Positions 11,831 to 22,896 of a stretch of 64,000 nt of DNA are shown here, one piece after another. Both the position numbers and the translations under genes were made by a program. Source of the DNA: Pollenia angustigena. Taxonomy: Eukaryota > Arthropoda > Insecta > Diptera > Polleniidae. Numbering within the stretch: the stretch's first letter is position 1; each line of letters starts with the position of its first letter. The stretch is taken from NCBI GenBank assembly GCA_930367215.1, contig OV884059.1:159400511-159464510 (forward strand), written 5' to 3'. The notes under the pieces are model-generated. The model searched no databases and was not told where the DNA came from. It saw nothing but the letters and a program-made list of their open reading frames with translations.

Positions 11831-12148
11831 TCATGAACAACCGAAAGGGTACTGCCCGATTCCCCCGACCGTGACGTCCGAATGACCCTGGTTGATCACC
11901 CCTTCCGTCGCATCCATTACTTTTTTATTATTATTTTCTGGTATAGGTTTCATTTCTGTTCCCTAGAGTATGCACGTTCAAATGGACCGTACACGTAGTG
12001 ACGGCGTGCGTGGACTAGACATCTAAAATTCAACATCGCTTTGCCCTGACGCTGAGGAGAGCTGATAACGACTAGTTTATTTTCGTACTATCTAGACACT
12101 CAGGCCATCGGCACTTATACCAACCACGTTGACCTTAAAGTGCATATG

Positions 12149-12536
12149 TGTGGGAGTGTGAAAAAACCCTCTCTTGCAACTGTCAAAGTTAGTCTTATCC
12201 TGCCACTTTAACCAGCCGGTCGTGCGCGCAAGAAAGCATAAACCTTTTAAATTTTTTTATATTCTACTAAGGCCGGGTTTTTGAGATGTGGATTAAGTTT
12301 AAACTAAGTTTAACGTAGTCTAAAACTCGGATATTTTCGGCGAAATGATTTTTTTTTTAGTTTTTTATTAAAGACGAAAATTTTAAGCAAAACAAAGCTG
12401 TTCCGTCAAAATTTTGTATACAAACTTGGTAATGGCGGCACAAATCTGTTTTCAGATTAACTAAACCTAGTTTAACTGAGATCTCAAAACCCCAGCCTAA
12501 ATAAATAAACCATTGAATTAATTTAACAAACAAATT
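12149..12536 (+). repeat. 5' LTR of the gypsy element (interrupted)
   Basis: It starts TGTGGGAGTGTGAAAAAA and ends TTTAACAAACAAATT. GTCAAAGTTAGTCTTATCCT and GGTCGTGCGCGCA are shared with the 3' LTR. A 227-bp MITE interrupts it at 12271. The leader just downstream carries AAATTGGGGGCTCAGCC, a typical start of insect gypsy leaders. Confidence 0.85.
12271..12497. mobile_element. MITE in gypsy 5' LTR, TSD TAA
   Basis: Ends GGCCGGGTTTTTGAGAT and ATCTCAAAACCCCAGCC are imperfect inverted repeats, flanked by TAA (12268-12270 and 12498-12500). The uninterrupted 3' LTR reads TTCTAAATAAATAAACC at this point, which proves an insertion with 3-bp duplication. A TWA target suggests PIF/Harbinger (inference). 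Confidence 0.88.
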
Positions 12537-12589
12537 AAAATAAATAACACTACAAAATTGGGGGCTCAGCCAAAATATTATTTGTCCAA

Positions 12590-13015
12590 ATCATTCTACT
12601 TTGTATATGACTAGGTCCTTCCTAGTTAGGGTTGCAAGGATATGGAACAACTGCCTTCCAAATAATGAGCGGAAGTTTACTAAATCTATTAAGGAATTTA
12701 AGAAGACCGTAAAGCAATATTTGTAACTTCTTTATTAGCTGTTACTAGTTCAGCAAAGTACTGTAAATTATACAAACCATTTATAACATAGGATTTAACT
12801 TAACTTCAATAGTTGTGCAAAAGGGGGGAAATATATGAATACTGGAAGTTGTGATTTAATTATTTAGTATAATTATATATATATATTTTTTTTAATGAAT
12901 TTATTACATAAAATTTCTAATGAATAGTCATAGTATATTTCTAGATTTGTAGGCCTTATAGGCTTGTAATCAATTTGAATATTTTAAATAAATAAATAAA
13001 TAAATAAATAAAATA
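12590..13015 (+). mobile_element. 5'-truncated LINE 3' end
   Basis: A short frame (12595-12726) ends in the non-LTR RT C-terminal pattern SFLVRVARIWNNCLPN followed by a stop and a UTR, closing with an (AAAT)n tail at about 12987-13012. The tail motif and the preceding TTGTAGGCCTTATAGGC resemble the inverted copy at 38775-38890. It lies in the gypsy leader, so it inserted after the gypsy. Confidence 0.75.
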
Positions 13016-13785
13016 ATTTAAAAAATCGTTATAAAAGTAAAAACAAACGTGCAGAAGACACACACCCAGTGATATAAAAAGAAGCAATCGCCACTAATGA
13101 CAGGCGAAATAGTTAGCACTTTTATTCAATTTGTACTAGGGACTACTGATGTGTCATTCAAATCATGCCTACATCTTTCTCTAGACACCAATATCTTGTG
13201 TCAACATGTTAAAATAGGTACCCATGTTTCGTTAGCTAATTCTATAGCTCCAAGTAATGCAGAAAACAATTTTTTTTCAACGACAACACAAAAAAATGTG
13301 TATCCGAATAGATCCCGTTACCAAAACCACAACATCGCTTGCTTTTTGCTATCACACTTTGTGGATATAAGTAGCTAACCCTTATGGTAGATAAAGGTTC
13401 TGCAGAGAGGGGTCAATCGCAACCTCGTAGGACATGCTCGTGTTAAATTCGCCACTTAAAAGCATGTAACGTAGATTGTGTGGGACTAGCTGTAGTTTTA
13501 AATGAGCTAGCGAATATACATGTACAGAGCTAGTCCCAGTGGGAAAGCAAAGAACCATCGACTATAGTTACTAGTGAAATGGTTGATATTTTTTATTCAA
13601 TCAATTCTGTAACCGTCACTTAGGGCAGCAATGGTTTAGCTGAATATATCCCGTTATTAAAACAACAAAAACTTAATGATCACAGCTTGTTTGTTCTTTG
13701 TGTTTTTTAATATTTTTTAATACTTCAGTCTTATTTTAGATTTGAGAGTGCAAAGTTTAAAAAAGTGAAAAAGGTAATTTAAAAG
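13016..13785. other. Unassigned sequence in gypsy leader
   Basis: Nothing recognisable. Two loosely similar segments (ATCCCGTTACCAAAACCACAA at 13311 and its relative at 13648) may be internal repeats. An open frame at 13097-13378 has no features that I recognise. Confidence 0.3.
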
Positions 13786-15364
13786 ATGAGCAAAAGACAT
13801 TTAAAAAGATTAGAAAAATCAGAAATTGAAAAGTTTTTAGCCAAATTTAATGAAATTTCACAAACAAATAAATTAGAAAATGTAGTGCAGTGGAAAAAAG
13901 TGAAGAAAAGGAGTTTAATGATTTTTTGAAAGATTTTTATATACTTCTAAAAAAAAAGAAAATACTAATCTGAGTGATAAGCTTAAGGCGTGGTATGCAA
14001 AGCATAGACCAAGCAGAATATGTGTAAAAGATTTACTTAAAATTATGAAAGAAGAGAATTTAAATGTGAATCAGTTTTATAGAATCACAGATAACAAAGT
14101 AGTTACAACAAAGGTCATAAAAGGTGGTGCATATTTACATTAACACCTAAATGTAAAATATATAACAAAGATAAGTAAAATTTACCCAGTTCCAAATATA
14201 ATAGAAATCGATGTTAATAAAGATGGGTTACCTCTATTTCGTAGTTCAAAGATGCAATTATGGCCTTTTCTTATAAGAATCAAAAATATTGACACAACAC
14301 CCATATTTCCTGTATGTATGTATCTTTTTAGGCAAAAGTAAACCAACAGATTGTGAGGAGTTTCTTAGCGACTTTATTTCTGAGTTATTATTTTATAAAA
14401 CTAATGGTTTTAGAATAGAGGACAATAATGTTTCCATTGAAATAAAAAGTGTAATATGTGACGCTCCAGCAAAGTCATACATATGTGGTGTTCCTGGACA
14501 CAACTCTTGTCATGGTTGTTCGAAATGTACGCAAGTAGCCAAAAAATTTATAGAACACTCACTTATGAAACAGTTCGCGGAACGTTAATAACTGACAAAG
14601 ATTTTGAGCATAGAAAATATAAAAATCACCATTTAGATAAGTATTTAAAAAAGAATCTCCCTTAGAGTCATTAGGCATATCAATGGTAACGCAACTTACG
14701 CTTGATTGCATGCATTTGGTAGACCTTGGCGTCACACGAAAATTTTTGTTAAGACTAATAAAAAAGAAAGTTTGTTTCGCAAGTGCTCCCGATTTTGAAA
14801 AATATATATCAAAAAAATTGCTTGATTTGAAATGCTTTATTCCTAAAGAGTTTGCCAGAAAGCCTAGGTCATTAGACGAAATTTTACACTGGAAGGCCAC
14901 GGAATTTCGTCAATTCTTGCTGTACACCGGAATAATTGCTTTAAAAAATGAAGTAGGTGAAAATGTTTACTACCTATTTTTGGTGCTTCATTGTGCGTAT
15001 AGACTTATTTGTTACCCAAAGCAGCGCATAAGTAACTTAGAAACATCTCATTCGTTGCTTAGTCTTTTTGTACAAAATTTTCCAATAGTATTCGGTAAGA
15101 ACAGTGTTTCATACAATGTTCACAGTTTACTTCATTCAAACAAAACCATACTTTATTCTGGTGATCCAACCATCAATTCAGCAAAATCTTCTTTTTATCA
15201 TCCTAATGATATTTTGGTGATATCTTCCTATTTGCTTATAAGTGGTTATCTGGCAATATTACTAGTTAATCATCTAGAAGAATCGCTTTTGTATTGCTAT
15301 CGAGACACGTTTCTTCCCGAAGGAAGTATCTTCCGCAATACGAAATCGATTATTTCCGCAATAA
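13786..15364 (+). pseudogene. Transposase relic resembling tnp2/CACTA-type proteins
   Basis: Successive fragments in shifting frames read MSKRHLKRLEKSEIEKFLAK at the start, ICGVPGHNSCHGCSKCT (a Cys/His cluster) near 14480, and a 227-codon open segment from 14683 with LDCMHLVDLGVTRKFL, KPRSLDEILHWKATEFRQFL and a NVHSLLH segment. This set recurs in an animal transposase family that I associate with CACTA/EnSpm tnp2-like elements. That assignment is from memory of the motif order and is tentative. Stops and frameshifts (near 13930, 14540 and 14660) break it, and the MITE at 15365 truncates its end. Element termini were not identified. Confidence 0.6.
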
Positions 15365-16030
15365 TCACCCCTATCGTGAATAATTTTTCCCTCGTAATTT
15401 TTCCCCTTTTCACATATTTGCGATCATGAACAACTCCCATGAAAAATTGTAATTCAAAGGAGAATAATAACGTGAAAAATTGTTCACGGGAAAAATTTCC
15501 CCTTATCGTGAAAAATTTTTTCCCTCGTAATTTGTTCACATTTCTCACTTTATTTTTGCTAGTGAACAGAACATGTATGTAAGTAGCTCCTCCTATAAAT
15601 CGAATATAAAGGGTTAATAAGTTAATTAGACATAAACCGATATATTGCTCAACAAAATGCAAAACATCAGGTCGATTGCCTGCGGATTTGTGAAGCTTTC
15701 AATTGACTTGGTGGCAGAATTTTGGAAAATATTTTACTACATTAAATTTAAAAATTGCAAAAAACTAACATTGTAATCAAACTATCCCTTCAATACTAAA
15801 TATTTTGCTTTATTATTTTAACTTTTCTTTAAAATATATACTTGTATATTTTTGAACAAAAATTTCATGGATTTTCAATATTTTTTAATCTTTCTTCTTT
15901 TTTTTACATTCACTGGAACTGATAGCGTGAACAATTTTTCACACGAGATTCACGATTGCTTTTTTCCCTTCGAGGGGAATGAAAATTTCATGGGAACAAA
16001 AATTCCACTTGTTATTCACGATAGGGGTGA
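15365..16030. mobile_element. Inverted-repeat element with GTGAAAAATT motifs
   Basis: Ends TCACCCCTATCGTGAATAA and TTATTCACGATAGGGGTGA are perfect inverted repeats of 19 bp. Inside, GTGAAnAATTTTTC and its complement recur about eight times near the two ends. It interrupts the preceding transposase frame. A clear target duplication is not visible, so the superfamily is open. Confidence 0.75.
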
Positions 16031-16189
16031 ATATTTTTCATCCAGGCAATACGTTTGGCAAAACATATGGAGCAAATCTGTGTTTGCTGGGATAAGGGAG
16101 GAAGAAAAAAAAATGATCGTTGAAGTGTATGTGGGCAGCGAAGTAATTTGGTTGTGCGTGGTTTGTGGAGGAGAATATGAGTGCTATGG

Positions 16190-17083
16190 GTGATTTTGTG
16201 GACGTAAAGAACAATGTTCTGCGAGCGAAGAAGATGACGATTATTGCTTTGCATAAGTTTGTTTTTGAGGAGGAAGGAGACCGCAGTAACTGAAAACGTA
16301 TACGCGAGTTCCAAGGGTTTGCTTTTGCTGTAGATGACGAGGAGTATGGAAAAAAATGTCAGAGGCAATCTTAATGACGCTGATTTGGTAGCTGTGTGTA
16401 ACGTGCTTGGTTTGAGTTACAACAACAACGATCTTTTTCAACACATACAATTTTATAATTTGAAAAGGGGGCAATAGTTGTGTTGCCAAGATAACGACGA
16501 TGATGATGAAAGCAACGACGAGTTCAGTGAAAGTAACGACGATGATGAGACAATTATCGACAACAACAAAAGATGTGATTCATTCTTGAACGACGAAGCT
16601 GCAAGAGTATAACGCAACCTCGACGACGGCAGCGGCAGAGGGTAGAGGGCTGCGGCAAGTACAAGCAGAGCTAGTAACTGCACGTTAAAAACAGCTAGTA
16701 AAGGTGGAAAAAACTACTTGTTTGAACATGCAACGATTTTCAATAAACTACCGCGACATTGAAGACTCTATTCCCTCGTTTGACGGCGACAGAAACATAC
16801 CAGTGGAAACATGGATAGAGGAGTTTGACGAAACTTCATCTAGCATGGGCTTCGATGACTTTCAGAAGTTCATTTTTGCCAAGAAGTTTTTGAAAGGGTT
16901 AGCGAAGTTATACGTGTTAAGTCAGCGAGGAATCACATCATATGCAAAATTGACGGAGGCATTAAGGGGCGAATTTGGCACAGTTGTAAACGGTGCACAA
17001 TTGCATAGAATGATGATAGAGCGTAAAATGAACATAGGTGAAACTGTTCAATACTTTTTTTTAGCATGAAGGAATTGGCCGCG
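16190..17083 (+). pseudogene. Gypsy gag, 5' part (broken)
   Basis: The open segment 16704-17069 and the frame just beyond it encode a capsid-like region: IPSFDGDRNIPVETWIEEF, FAKKFLKGLAKLY, YAKLTEALRGEFG, then MKELAARS. This pattern matches gypsy-group Gag capsid. An acidic Asp/Glu-rich stretch lies upstream (about 16490-16570) with many stops. The frame is severed at 17084-17088 (CGGAG) by the copia element and resumes after 23067 as a segment leading to the zinc knuckle. It would package the gypsy RNA; it is non-functional here. Confidence 0.8.
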
Positions 17084-17088
17084 CGGAG

Positions 17089-17265
17089 TGTTGTTAAATA
17101 TTGTATTCTACTTTATATTTTACTTTGTATTCAACATAATGAATTTGATCAAGTTTTCATAGTTTTATATGTTTTTGTATATTGAAACTATTTTAATTAC
17201 TTGAAATATAATTTTCAACCTTATTGTATCTTTTGGATAAACGCAACGCTGTTTTAATTACAATA
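17089..17265 (+). repeat. 5' LTR of copia element B
   Basis: 177 bp, TGTTGTTAAAT...ATTACAATA. Its intact structure shows what the interrupted 3' LTR looked like before insertion. Confidence 0.92.
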
Positions 17266-17277
17266 GGTTATGGGCCC
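17266..17277 (+). promoter_or_regulatory. Primer-binding site of copia B
   Basis: GGTTATGGGCCC directly abuts the 5' LTR and is identical to the site next to the copia A LTR. Copia elements are known to prime from an internal fragment of initiator tRNA-Met. Confidence 0.8.
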
Positions 17278-17392
17278 TGATCCCATAAGATTACAATAAA
17301 AATAATTACATTGAGGATATTTAGTGGCCGTTAGTTTTGAAAATAATAAATTTCAAGATTTGAAAATGAATTAAATTTCTGAAAGAATTCCT

Positions 17393-17790
17393 TTGTTGAA
17401 CGGAACCAACTATGGAACATGGAAGGCTCAAATGGAGGCGGTGCTTCACAAAAATAGATTACTAAATATTGTGATAGGTGAGGAAAAAGTTCCAGCAGTG
17501 AGAAAACTTCCGGAAACACCGACAGAGGCACAAACTCGTGAGTTTCAGCAAGGCATGATGCTTCTTCAGCAATATATCGATAAAGATATGGATGCAAGAG
17601 CCGAAATTTTAATGGCTGTGGAGACAAATGTTGTAACAATGGTAAAACATATGAAAGGATCTAATGAAATCTGGTGTTTTCTGCAAGAAACATTTGATCG
17701 TAAGTCCATAAGAAAGAAGATCGAGTGTTACCGTAAGTTATTGAATATGAAAATGACAGAAAATCAGTCAGTATCACAATTTTTAATTGT
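17393..17790 (+). pseudogene. Copia B gag, C-terminally deleted
   Basis: The capsid-like N-terminus LNGTNYGTWKAQMEAVLHKN is followed by IWCFLQETFDRKS and LNMKMTENQSVSQFL. The frame then jumps from a Gag sequence directly into the GAG-pre-integrase WHKRYGHLN-like segment at about 17795. The zinc knuckle and protease are therefore missing, which indicates an internal deletion rather than scattered decay. Confidence 0.8.
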
Positions 17791-19362
17791 GCAACAGAGC
17801 TTTGGCATAAAAGGTACGGTCACCTAAATTTTAACCAATTAAGAAAATAGCAAACAGATGAAATGGTAAAAGGATTGCCTGAACTTAAAGATGAAGGAAT
17901 TAATTGCATTCCGTGTATTAGTGGAAAACAAACTTGTTTACCTTTTCCGCAAAAAATCGAAAAATCAACTTCCGAAATACTAGAACTCATTCATACTGAT
18001 CTTTGTGGCCCAATGAGAACTGAATCTCTTGGTGGAAGTTTATATTTTGCAACATTTATTGATGATTTTTCGCGAAAAGTATTTGTTTATTTTATTCGAC
18101 ACAAGAGTCAATACTTAGAGAAATTCATTGAATTTACGAAAATGGTGGAAAATCAAACCGGAAATAAAATTAAAGTTTTGCGAAGTGATAATGGTGCGGA
18201 ATTAGTAAGTGAGAATTTTACAAAATTTTTAAAAGAGAATGGAATCAAAAGGCAGTTAACCGCAAGTTATACACCGCAGCAAAACGGCATCGTAGAAAGG
18301 ATTAACAGAACTTTAGTTGAAATGGCTCGTTGCTTAATGCTGGAATCTGGTTTACCTAAGAATTTGTGGACAGAATTGATAAATACTTCTGTATATATAC
18401 GAAATCGTTGTCCAACAAAATTAAATGGTTCGAAAAACCCTGAAGAATTGTGGACAGGGAGAAAGCCCATTATTAATCATTTCCGACGCATTGGTTGTAT
18501 ATCGTTTGTTTTAGATAAGTCGTCTAAACGAACCAAATGGGATGCTAGAAGTAATGAACATATTCTTGTCGGTTATTCTGAGCAATCAAAAGCTTATAGA
18601 TTGTGGAAGGCAGGAACAAAACAAATCATTACCAGTAGGGACGTTAAGTTTATAGAAAACCAGATGTATGATACGACAAAAGTAAATGATAATCACAATT
18701 TTTATGAGATTGTACCAAATGAAGTCATACGTAAGCAATCAGGCGAAGTTATAGAAGATATCATTAAATTGAACAAAAATTACACAAGTGAAGAACAAGT
18801 AAATAACAAATCTGTTAAGGGAAACAAGCCAAGAGAGCCACCAAAAGAAAACATTATTGATTCAATTAAAAATCAAGCTGTACAATATAATGTAACAGAT
18901 CCCAGTTCTATATCAGAAGTCATATCATCTGAGTGCGTTGAAGATTGGCTTAGAGCTATGGAAGATGAATACAAGTCCTTGTTAAAAAATAATACGTGGA
19001 CTTAAGCAGATATACCAATTGGACGTAAGCTAGTAGGATGCAAGTGGGTATTTAAATCAAAAATAAGACCAGATGGAACCATAGAAAAGCGTAAGGCTAG
19101 ATTGGTAGCGAAGGGATATTCCCAAAAATTTGGCTTAGATTATGTAGATACTTTTGCTCCAGTAGTTCGTCAAACTTCTTTAAGAATGTTATATGCACTC
19201 TCAGTTGAGTATGATTTACAATTACGCCAATTAGATGTATCTACTGCATTTCTTAACGGAAATTTGGAAGAAGAAATTTATATGGAACAACCAGAAGGAT
19301 TTATCGAAGAGTCTACAAAGAATAAAGTGTGTAAGCTAAACAAGGCAATTTATGGTCTAAAG

Positions 19363-19566
19363 CAGTGATAACCAAGCCCCGAACTAACCAAGCCCCGAAC
19401 GCACGCAAACAAAGATATTATGTACTTGGGTGCGGTCGCAGAGACTGATGATAGCCTGATGTTTTGAAACGAACAAAGTTGTTGTATACATGTGAATTGC
19501 CGACCGTGTCTGTGTGAAAAATACGATTATTAACTTACTCGCGAGCCTATGGAGTGGTTATCACTG
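19363..19566. mobile_element. hAT-type MITE in copia B RT, TSD GTCTAAAG
   Basis: Ends CAGTGATAACCA and TGGTTATCACTG form a perfect inverted repeat; the 8-bp duplication GTCTAAAG (19355-19362, 19567-19574) is perfect. It interrupts the YGLKQAGRQW motif of the RT and contains two direct copies of ACCAAGCCCCGAAC. Confidence 0.93.
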
Positions 19567-20251
19567 GTCTAAAGCAAGCTGGTAGGCAGTGGTTTAAAAG
19601 AATTGATTCCGTTATCAAGGATTATGGTTTCACCCAGTCAAAATATGATCAGTGTATTTATTTTATTAGAAAAAACCAAAAGATAATGATTGTTGCCTTA
19701 TATGTTGATGATTTAATAATTGCCGGTAATGACAACTTTTTAATGGAACAATTTGTACTAAAATTAAAGCAAAATTTTGACATTCGTGACCTAGGAGTTC
19801 CTAAGCATTGTATTGGTCTTGAAGTAGATATACAAGATGGAGAAATTTCAATTTCGCAACCAGGATATATTTCAAATTTAATCAAGAAATACGATTTAGA
19901 AAATTGCAAACCTACAAGAATTCCTATGCAACCAAACATAAAATTGGAAAAAGAACCAACAATTTCCGGGGAAGCCGAGAAAGTTGATGAAAAGTTCTAT
20001 TAAGAAATAATTGGATCTTTACTTTATTTGTCATTGTATAGTAGACCAGATATTACGTGTGCTGTTAATATGTTATCCCAATTTTCTAAAGATCCTCGTA
20101 AACAACATTTAAATTCAGCGTATCATATAATTAAATATTTAAAACATTCTAAAAACGCTGTGCTGAAGTATAAGAAATGTGGTTTACCACTTCTTGGTTT
20201 TTGTGACGCAAATTTTCTGATCGAAAACCAGTGACGATACATACTGATTCA

Positions 20252-21286
20252 CAGAGCTGTAAATGAATCATTCATTTTTGAATTAATTAGTGAATCATTC
20301 ATGCAATGAATTAGCAAATTTTGAATTAATTCTTTTCACACAATTAAATGAATTGAATGAATTTTGAGTCAATTCAAATGAATTAGACAGAAATGAATTA
20401 CAATTCGTTTTCTAATTCAAATGAATCTGTAAAATGAATTGCAATTCGTTTCCAATGCAAACGAATTTCTTAAAGTGAATTGCAATTCATTTTACAGATT
20501 CATTTGAATTGAATTGATTTTGAATTAAATCAAACTGAATTAGAAAAAAGAATTAGCAATTCATTTCCAACTCATTTGAACTGAATTGATTGAATTTTGA
20601 ATTTATTTTGCATTGGAATGGAATTGTCAGGAAGCGGCAAAATAGGAATTTAATTTTAAGGTATAGGCGAAAATCTTATCAAAATGGAAAAATTTTGTTT
20701 ATTTGCTAAAAGAAACTTAAATTTTTATTTTTATTAAATAGTGTAAAATATTATTAAAAGTGTGTTTAACAATAATTTTTTGTTTAAATAATCTCATATT
20801 TGTGTATTGTGGAAAATTAATTTTTTTTAAATTCAATCAAATTTTAAAGATTTTAGCAATTTTGAATCTCAATTTGTTTACTTTTTGTATTAAAAACTTC
20901 AAACTGCAATAAAAAATAGTTCATTTTAGTAATTCGCCATAGATCTGCTCTTGAATTTGATTGATTGCAACTCATTTTTGATTTCATTCATTTGAATGGC
21001 AATTCATTTTTCTAATTCATTTAATTAAATTCAAAATCAATTCAAATGAATCTGTAAAATGAATTGCAATTCACTTTAAGAAATTCGTTTGAATTAGAAA
21101 CGAATTGCAATTCATGTTACAAATTCATTTGAATTGGAAAACGAATTGAAATTCATTTCTGTCTAATTCATTTGAATTGACTCAAATTTCATTCAATTCA
21201 TTAATTTGTGTAAAAAGAATTAATTCAAAATTTTCTAATTCATTAATGAATTAAAATCAAAAATGAATGATTCATTTACAGCTCTG
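20252..21286. mobile_element. hAT-type long-arm MITE in RNase H, TSD CTGATTCA
   Basis: Ends CAGAGCTGTAAATGAATCAT and its exact complement; perfect 8-bp duplication CTGATTCA (20244-20251, 21287-21294). Both arms (about 20252-20600 and 20960-21286) are long inverted repeats made of variants of AATTCATTTGAATTG and GAATTGCAATTC. The 300-bp centre is unrelated AT-rich DNA. The left breakpoint of the large tandem duplication (21058) lies in its right arm. Confidence 0.92.
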
Positions 21287-21542
21287 CTGATTCACAAAGC
21301 GCTCAAAGAATGGCTGAATTTGGTTCCAATTATTCCCGTACTAAACATATCCATTACAAGTACCACTATGTGAAGGATGCCATTGAACAAAACGTTGTTA
21401 AACTGAAATATTTATCTACTGATAAAATGATGGCTGATGTTTTGACTAAACCTGTGCCTAAACCTAAACATTTATTTTGTTGTAATAATTTTGGAATTGT
21501 AATGTAAATTCATAATGTTGAGGAGGCATGTTGTTAAATATT

Positions 21543-22896
21543 AGCTCTGTTTCTTTACTCTACTTTGGGATCCCTCGGGATCCCAATTTGCACGAAAAGC
21601 GTTCCCGTACTTTTAATTTGTGTAAATGAGAGCGGATTTGAGAGAATAAAATTCTTCTTCTTCTTGCACGAAACAGCCCAGACTTTTTCTTCGTGCAAAT
21701 TGTGTAAATTGTCAAACAGCTGTAAAACATAAACAAAACAATAAAATGCAAAGGAAAAACATCATGAACCAAATTTTGGAAAAAGTGTTGTGGAGTAAAA
21801 TAATGTACACAGAGCGAAAAAAAACGTTAAAAAACTGTCAACCAGTGGTAATAAATTGATAACAAACTGTTGTCAATATTTCGACAACATTTGTTGTTAA
21901 ATTTTAAACAAAATGTTGTCAAATTGGGCCGTTAGATAAAAAACGTACCATTGTTGTCAAATTGATAACACCCTGTTGTCAAATAGGTATCGCCCTGTTG
22001 TCATTATTAACAGCGTATACAAGTTATCCCACAATCAACTTTGGTATTCGAAAGTAAAAAGTGAAAAGTTTCAGTGCTGTGATTAAATTAATAAATAAAA
22101 ATTTAATAAATAAAATAAAAAAAATTTCTAAAATTTGTTTTTGTTTTCAATTTAATTTTCTATGCGAACGTTAACGTGTGACATCGTGGGCCTGGCTGTA
22201 AAAGTGTGAATTTTTTATAAGTATATTATTTAATGTGAAATAAATTAATAAATTTACATTATTCCATTTTTTTACTTGGGTTCAGAATGGGTTATTAAGT
22301 ACATACTACAATCAGAACAATAAGTTATCGAAAGGACAACCGAATGTTGTCAATATATTAACGGTGTGTTGTCAAAAATGACAACAGCATGTTGTCGGTA
22401 TGGTACCATTATGGTGATAATATATAACCAATTTGATGTCATATTGAGAACAAATGGTGACAAACTGAAAACGAGGTGGTTAAAAAACATTGATACCATC
22501 CGTTATCAAATTGAACACAAACGTAGTTGGCTCACTTTTGACAACGGATGGTGTCAATTTTGGTATTTTTATACCGGATTTTTCCCTCTGTGTACTAAAA
22601 TATAAAGTTTTATGTTGAAATTTTAGGAAAACATAATGTTAGTTATTGTAAAAGTGTTTGTTTGGTTTAATTTTTGGTAAAATTAGTTTATTTCTGCAGA
22701 CAATATACAATTTTTCAAAAGTGGCATAAACTTTTATTGTTTTGTAAAAACTATCAAAACAATGACTTTTTATTTTGTGCTTCAAATTTGGTTTTTTCTG
22801 TTCCCGTACTTTTGTGTAATTTTGTATCTTTATGAGAGAAATTTATGCTTGCTCTCATTTTCACGAACTTTACCCAAAAGGTAAAGAAACAGAGCT
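21543..22896. mobile_element. Inverted-repeat transposon in 3' LTR, TSD ATT
   Basis: Ends AGCTCTGTTTCTTTAC and GTAAAGAAACAGAGCT are perfect 16-bp inverted repeats, flanked by ATT (21540-21542, 22897-22899). Comparison with the intact 5' LTR shows the empty site. Without the nested MITE it is about 567 bp and non-coding. Subterminal GTTCCCGTACTTTT and TGTGTAA motifs occur at both ends. The second copy lies at 27053-27619 without the nested MITE. Confidence 0.9.
21809..22591. mobile_element. MITE with repeated TGTTGTCAA, only in left duplicate
   Basis: Ends ACAGAGCGAAAAA and TTTTTCCCTCTGT are inverted repeats with one mismatch. The duplication is GTAC (21805-21808, 22592-22595); reading it as TA with ends CACAGAG is equally possible. 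The right duplicate at 27301-27330 reads TAATGTACTAAAATATAAAG with no insertion, giving a true empty site. The motif TGTTGTCA and its complement recur a dozen or so times across both halves. There is no credible coding frame. Confidence 0.92.

Larger units (their letters stand above)
17791..21507 (+). pseudogene. Copia B pol: integrase, RT, RNase H (interrupted)
   Basis: Integrase has LIHTDLCGP, RSDNGAEL and TPQQNGIVERINRTL (DDE residues). RT has RKARLVAKGYSQKFG, DVSTAFLNGNLEEEIY and the YVDDLIIAG catalytic motif. RNase H is shortened around 20215 (DANF then TIHTDSQSAQR) and ends TKHIHYKYHYVKDAI and MMADVLTKPV. Breaks are a TAA after NNTWT (about 19003), a MITE at 19363 inside YGLKQ, a stop near 20002 and a large MITE at 20252. 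Without the two MITEs the reading frame is nearly continuous, which agrees with a young element. Confidence 0.92.

Noticed and set aside
12534..13090. CACTA element ends (CACTACAAAA, CACTAATGAC) for the tnp2-like transposase
   Set aside because: No matching TAGTG inverted end was found on the far side, and the first lies in the gypsy leader.
20252..21286. Satellite or CRISPR-like array of AATTCATTTGAATTG units
   Set aside because: Units are irregular, palindromic and arranged as two inverted arms with hAT ends and an 8-bp TSD.
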